The position numbers were made by a program, and so were the translations under genes. From NCBI GenBank assembly GCA_937897245.1, contig CALCBO010000161.1, positions 1-7,029 on the forward strand: 7,029 bases of DNA, in the 5' to 3' direction. The DNA is from an uncultured Caryophanales bacterium. Lineage in GTDB: Bacteria > Bacillota_I > Bacilli_A > RF39 > UBA660. Position 1 is the stretch's first letter. The number at the start of each line of letters is the position of its first letter. This document shows positions 6,031-7,029 of this stretch, in pieces. Under the pieces are notes generated by a model that saw nothing but the letters and a program-made list of their open reading frames with translations, was not told the DNA's origin and did not search any database.

Positions 6031-6052
6031 AAAAATCTATTTCTTTTTTATT
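6026..6052. terminator. Weak A/T-only hairpin between convergent genes
   Basis: AATAAAAAA (6026-6034) can pair with TTTTTTATT (6044-6052) across a 9-base loop. It spans the stop codons of both convergent genes, which are only 6 bases apart. With no G-C pair it would be unstable as RNA, so it may only reflect A-rich gene ends. It is listed because no other stop signal for either gene is visible here. Confidence 0.22.
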
Positions 6053-6390
6053 GTTTTCATTTTATCTATACTACAATCCTTACAACGATATTCTGGATTA
6101 TTATCATCAATTCTATTATAATTACCCCATTCTACTATTCTATATCCTTTAGTTTTCTTATGACAATCATGACATACTACGTTATTCTTTATCTCCCATA
6201 AAGGTACATCAGACTTCTTTTGAAATATTAATTTATCTACCCAAAAGAATATTAATCCCCCTATAAAATTAGCTATAATAGTTGCAGTTAAAGTATCCAT
6301 TTTAGATAATACTTTTAATACTATTGCGAGTATTGGCGTACTTAATTGCCATCTTAATAAATATAAACTATATTTTTTTAATAAATTCAT
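6037..6390 (-). CDS. Two-helix membrane protein with C-terminal four-cysteine zinc ribbon
   Basis: No named family is assigned. The 117-residue protein has two hydrophobic helices, about residues 14-30 (within RWQLSTPILAIVLKVLSK) and 33-56 (TIIANFIGGLIFFWVDKLIF). A cytoplasmic tail follows with two CxxC knuckles, C73/C76 and C103/C106, 26 residues apart, a typical zinc-ribbon or rubredoxin-like knuckle arrangement. The second helix recalls the last helices of GtrA-type flippase proteins (the N-F-x(4)-F-W-V-D-K-x-I-F pattern), but this protein has half the helices of GtrA, so I do not call it that. The basic N-terminus and the tail should both face the cytoplasm. The zinc-ribbon part could bind protein or nucleic acid or be structural. 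The start is supported by GGTGAT (6399-6394) just upstream. It appears to be a single-gene transcript, between the ATP-grasp terminator and the convergent small gene. Confidence 0.75.
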   Translation of the reverse strand: MNLLKKYSLYLLRWQLSTPILAIVLKVLSKMDTLTATIIANFIGGLIFFWVDKLIFQKKSDVPLWEIKNNVVCHDCHKKTKGYRIVEWGNYNRIDDNNPEYRCKDCSIDKMKTIKKK

Positions 6391-6405
6391 ACTATCACCA
6401 ACTAT

Positions 6406-6411
6406 ATTATA
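6406..6411 (-). promoter_or_regulatory. Candidate -10 box for the zinc-ribbon membrane protein gene
   Basis: A perfect TATAAT on the minus strand lies 15 bases before the ATG, downstream of the ATP-grasp terminator. A start near 6399 would leave a leader of only 8-9 bases made almost entirely of the GGTGAT ribosome site. No good -35 is seen. Confidence 0.38.
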
Positions 6412-6424
6412 GACTCATTCAAAG

Positions 6425-6454
6425 AAAAAAACTAGATAATTCTAGTATTTTTTT
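6425..6454. terminator. Intrinsic terminator after the ATP-grasp gene
   Basis: A perfect 6-base stem ACTAGA/TCTAGT (6431-6436 with 6441-6446) encloses a 4-base loop TAAT. On the minus strand it is followed by a run of six T (6430-6425) and preceded by an A run (6454-6448) that could lengthen the stem. The TAG stop codon of the ATP-grasp gene (6444-6442) is inside the stem. The A and T runs on both sides could let it act in either direction. Confidence 0.6.
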
Positions 6455-7029
6455 AAAACTAAATCTAAGGAAGTTGCTCTAACTCTTCCTTCTGCTTCTA
6501 ATCTTTCTTGTTTAGTATTATAAGCTATTCCATTTCTTCTGGAATAATCACCTACCATAGGTTTATCATGATATTCTAACATATACCATTTATCTCTATT
6601 TTTATCATATATAAAATCAAAACCACAGATGATTCCAAGTTCTCTTTGACACTCTTGATGAGCATCTAATGATGACTCAATAACATCTTGAAATTGTTCT
6701 GAATCAATATGATGTCTATCTAATATTCTTTTATCAAAATCAGAATAACCATTTTCTCCTAATAATATATTCTCTCCTCCAGACACTGTATTAGATACAA
6801 TTGATGGAGTACTTAAAGGAAATATTTCTCTAAGTAAGAATCCTAATAATGATGTATCATCTACACTCTCACTAGGTTCATTATATTTTAAAGTAGAATA
6901 TAAAACATCATGAGATGATGAAGTCATAACTCTAACTGTTGTATTAAACTCAGTAGGTGTTTCAATATACTCTTGAACAGTAAAACCACTATTTAAATAT
7001 TTCTCATAATTAATCTTCATTTTTATATC
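6442..7029 (-). CDS. ATP-grasp enzyme, C-terminal part (5' end beyond the window)
   Basis: ATP-grasp enzymes join a carboxylate to an amine or thiol through an acyl phosphate. The visible part (numbered here from the codon at 7020) resembles the C-terminal half of this fold. VQEYIETP (15-22) is the strand and linker that contacts the adenine, FNTTVRVM (25-32, R30) the strand with a phosphate-binding arginine, and GFDFIYD (133-139, D135) and MLEYHDKP (147-154, E149) the metal-binding pair. The last position of the metal motif is His (E-Y-H) where Asn (E-x-N) is usual. The glycine-rich loop and the ATP-grasp lysines expected further upstream are absent. The frame stays open to base 7029, and the ATG at 7020 has no ribosome site (GATATAAA precedes it), so I treat the gene as cut by the window edge. 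The substrate is unknown. The gene ends at its own terminator hairpin. Confidence 0.75.
   Translation of the reverse strand, partial: DIKMKINYEKYLNSGFTVQEYIETPTEFNTTVRVMTSSSHDVLYSTLKYNEPSESVDDTSLLGFLLREIFPLSTPSIVSNTVSGGENILLGENGYSDFDKRILDRHHIDSEQFQDVIESSLDAHQECQRELGIICGFDFIYDKNRDKWYMLEYHDKPMVGDYSRRNGIAYNTKQERLEAEGRVRATSLDLVLKKY

Noticed and set aside
6037..6390. Full GtrA-family flippase
   Set aside because: Only two helices are present instead of four, and a zinc ribbon replaces the second half. The resemblance of one helix is not enough for the name.
7018..7020. ATG as the true start of the ATP-grasp gene
   Set aside because: No ribosome site precedes it, the frame remains open to the window edge, and the ATP-grasp N-terminal half would be missing. 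A gene cut by the window is more likely.

Overview
The window is strongly AT-rich DNA (GC well under one third by eye) with dense genes, short gaps, AT-ending codons and Shine-Dalgarno sites of the low-GC Gram-positive type. Trp codons are TGG and TGA is used as a stop, so the code is the standard bacterial one and not the Mollicutes code. A peptidoglycan gene (murC) shows that the cell has a wall. Together this suggests an uncultured, probably host-associated member of the low-GC Bacillota (Bacilli or Clostridia side). This placement is inference. No mobile element, CRISPR array, rRNA or tRNA was seen.

Layout. On the left, murC (cut by the window edge) and queH lie on the minus strand, each with its own candidate promoter. 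A ZIP-family metal transporter is transcribed divergently from queH. It converges on a four-gene minus-strand block read in the order ucpA-like SDR oxidoreductase, two-domain lipoprotein, thymidine kinase (tdk), AMP-binding acyl-CoA synthetase. The gaps in this block are 7, 21 and 48 bases, and the last one holds a good candidate internal promoter for the acyl-CoA synthetase. Divergent from this block is a 72-residue two-helix membrane protein. It converges on a minus-strand gene for a two-helix membrane protein with a four-cysteine zinc ribbon. The right edge holds the 3' part of an ATP-grasp enzyme gene, closed by a short hairpin terminator.

How the genes fit together. They look like ordinary housekeeping and accessory metabolism: wall synthesis, tRNA queuosine modification, divalent metal uptake, thymidine salvage, fatty-acid or other carboxylate activation, and a redox enzyme. 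I find no convincing multi-gene defence, biosynthetic or mobile system. The points most worth a second look are the tandem-repeat lipoprotein, the E-Y-H variant at the metal-binding end of the ATP-grasp domain, the zinc-ribbon membrane protein, the single in-frame TGA that separates tdk from the acyl-CoA synthetase, and the signal architecture (overlapping divergent extended -10 promoters, a possible leaderless ZIP mRNA, and Shine-Dalgarno sites using the GTGAT half of the anti-SD complement).
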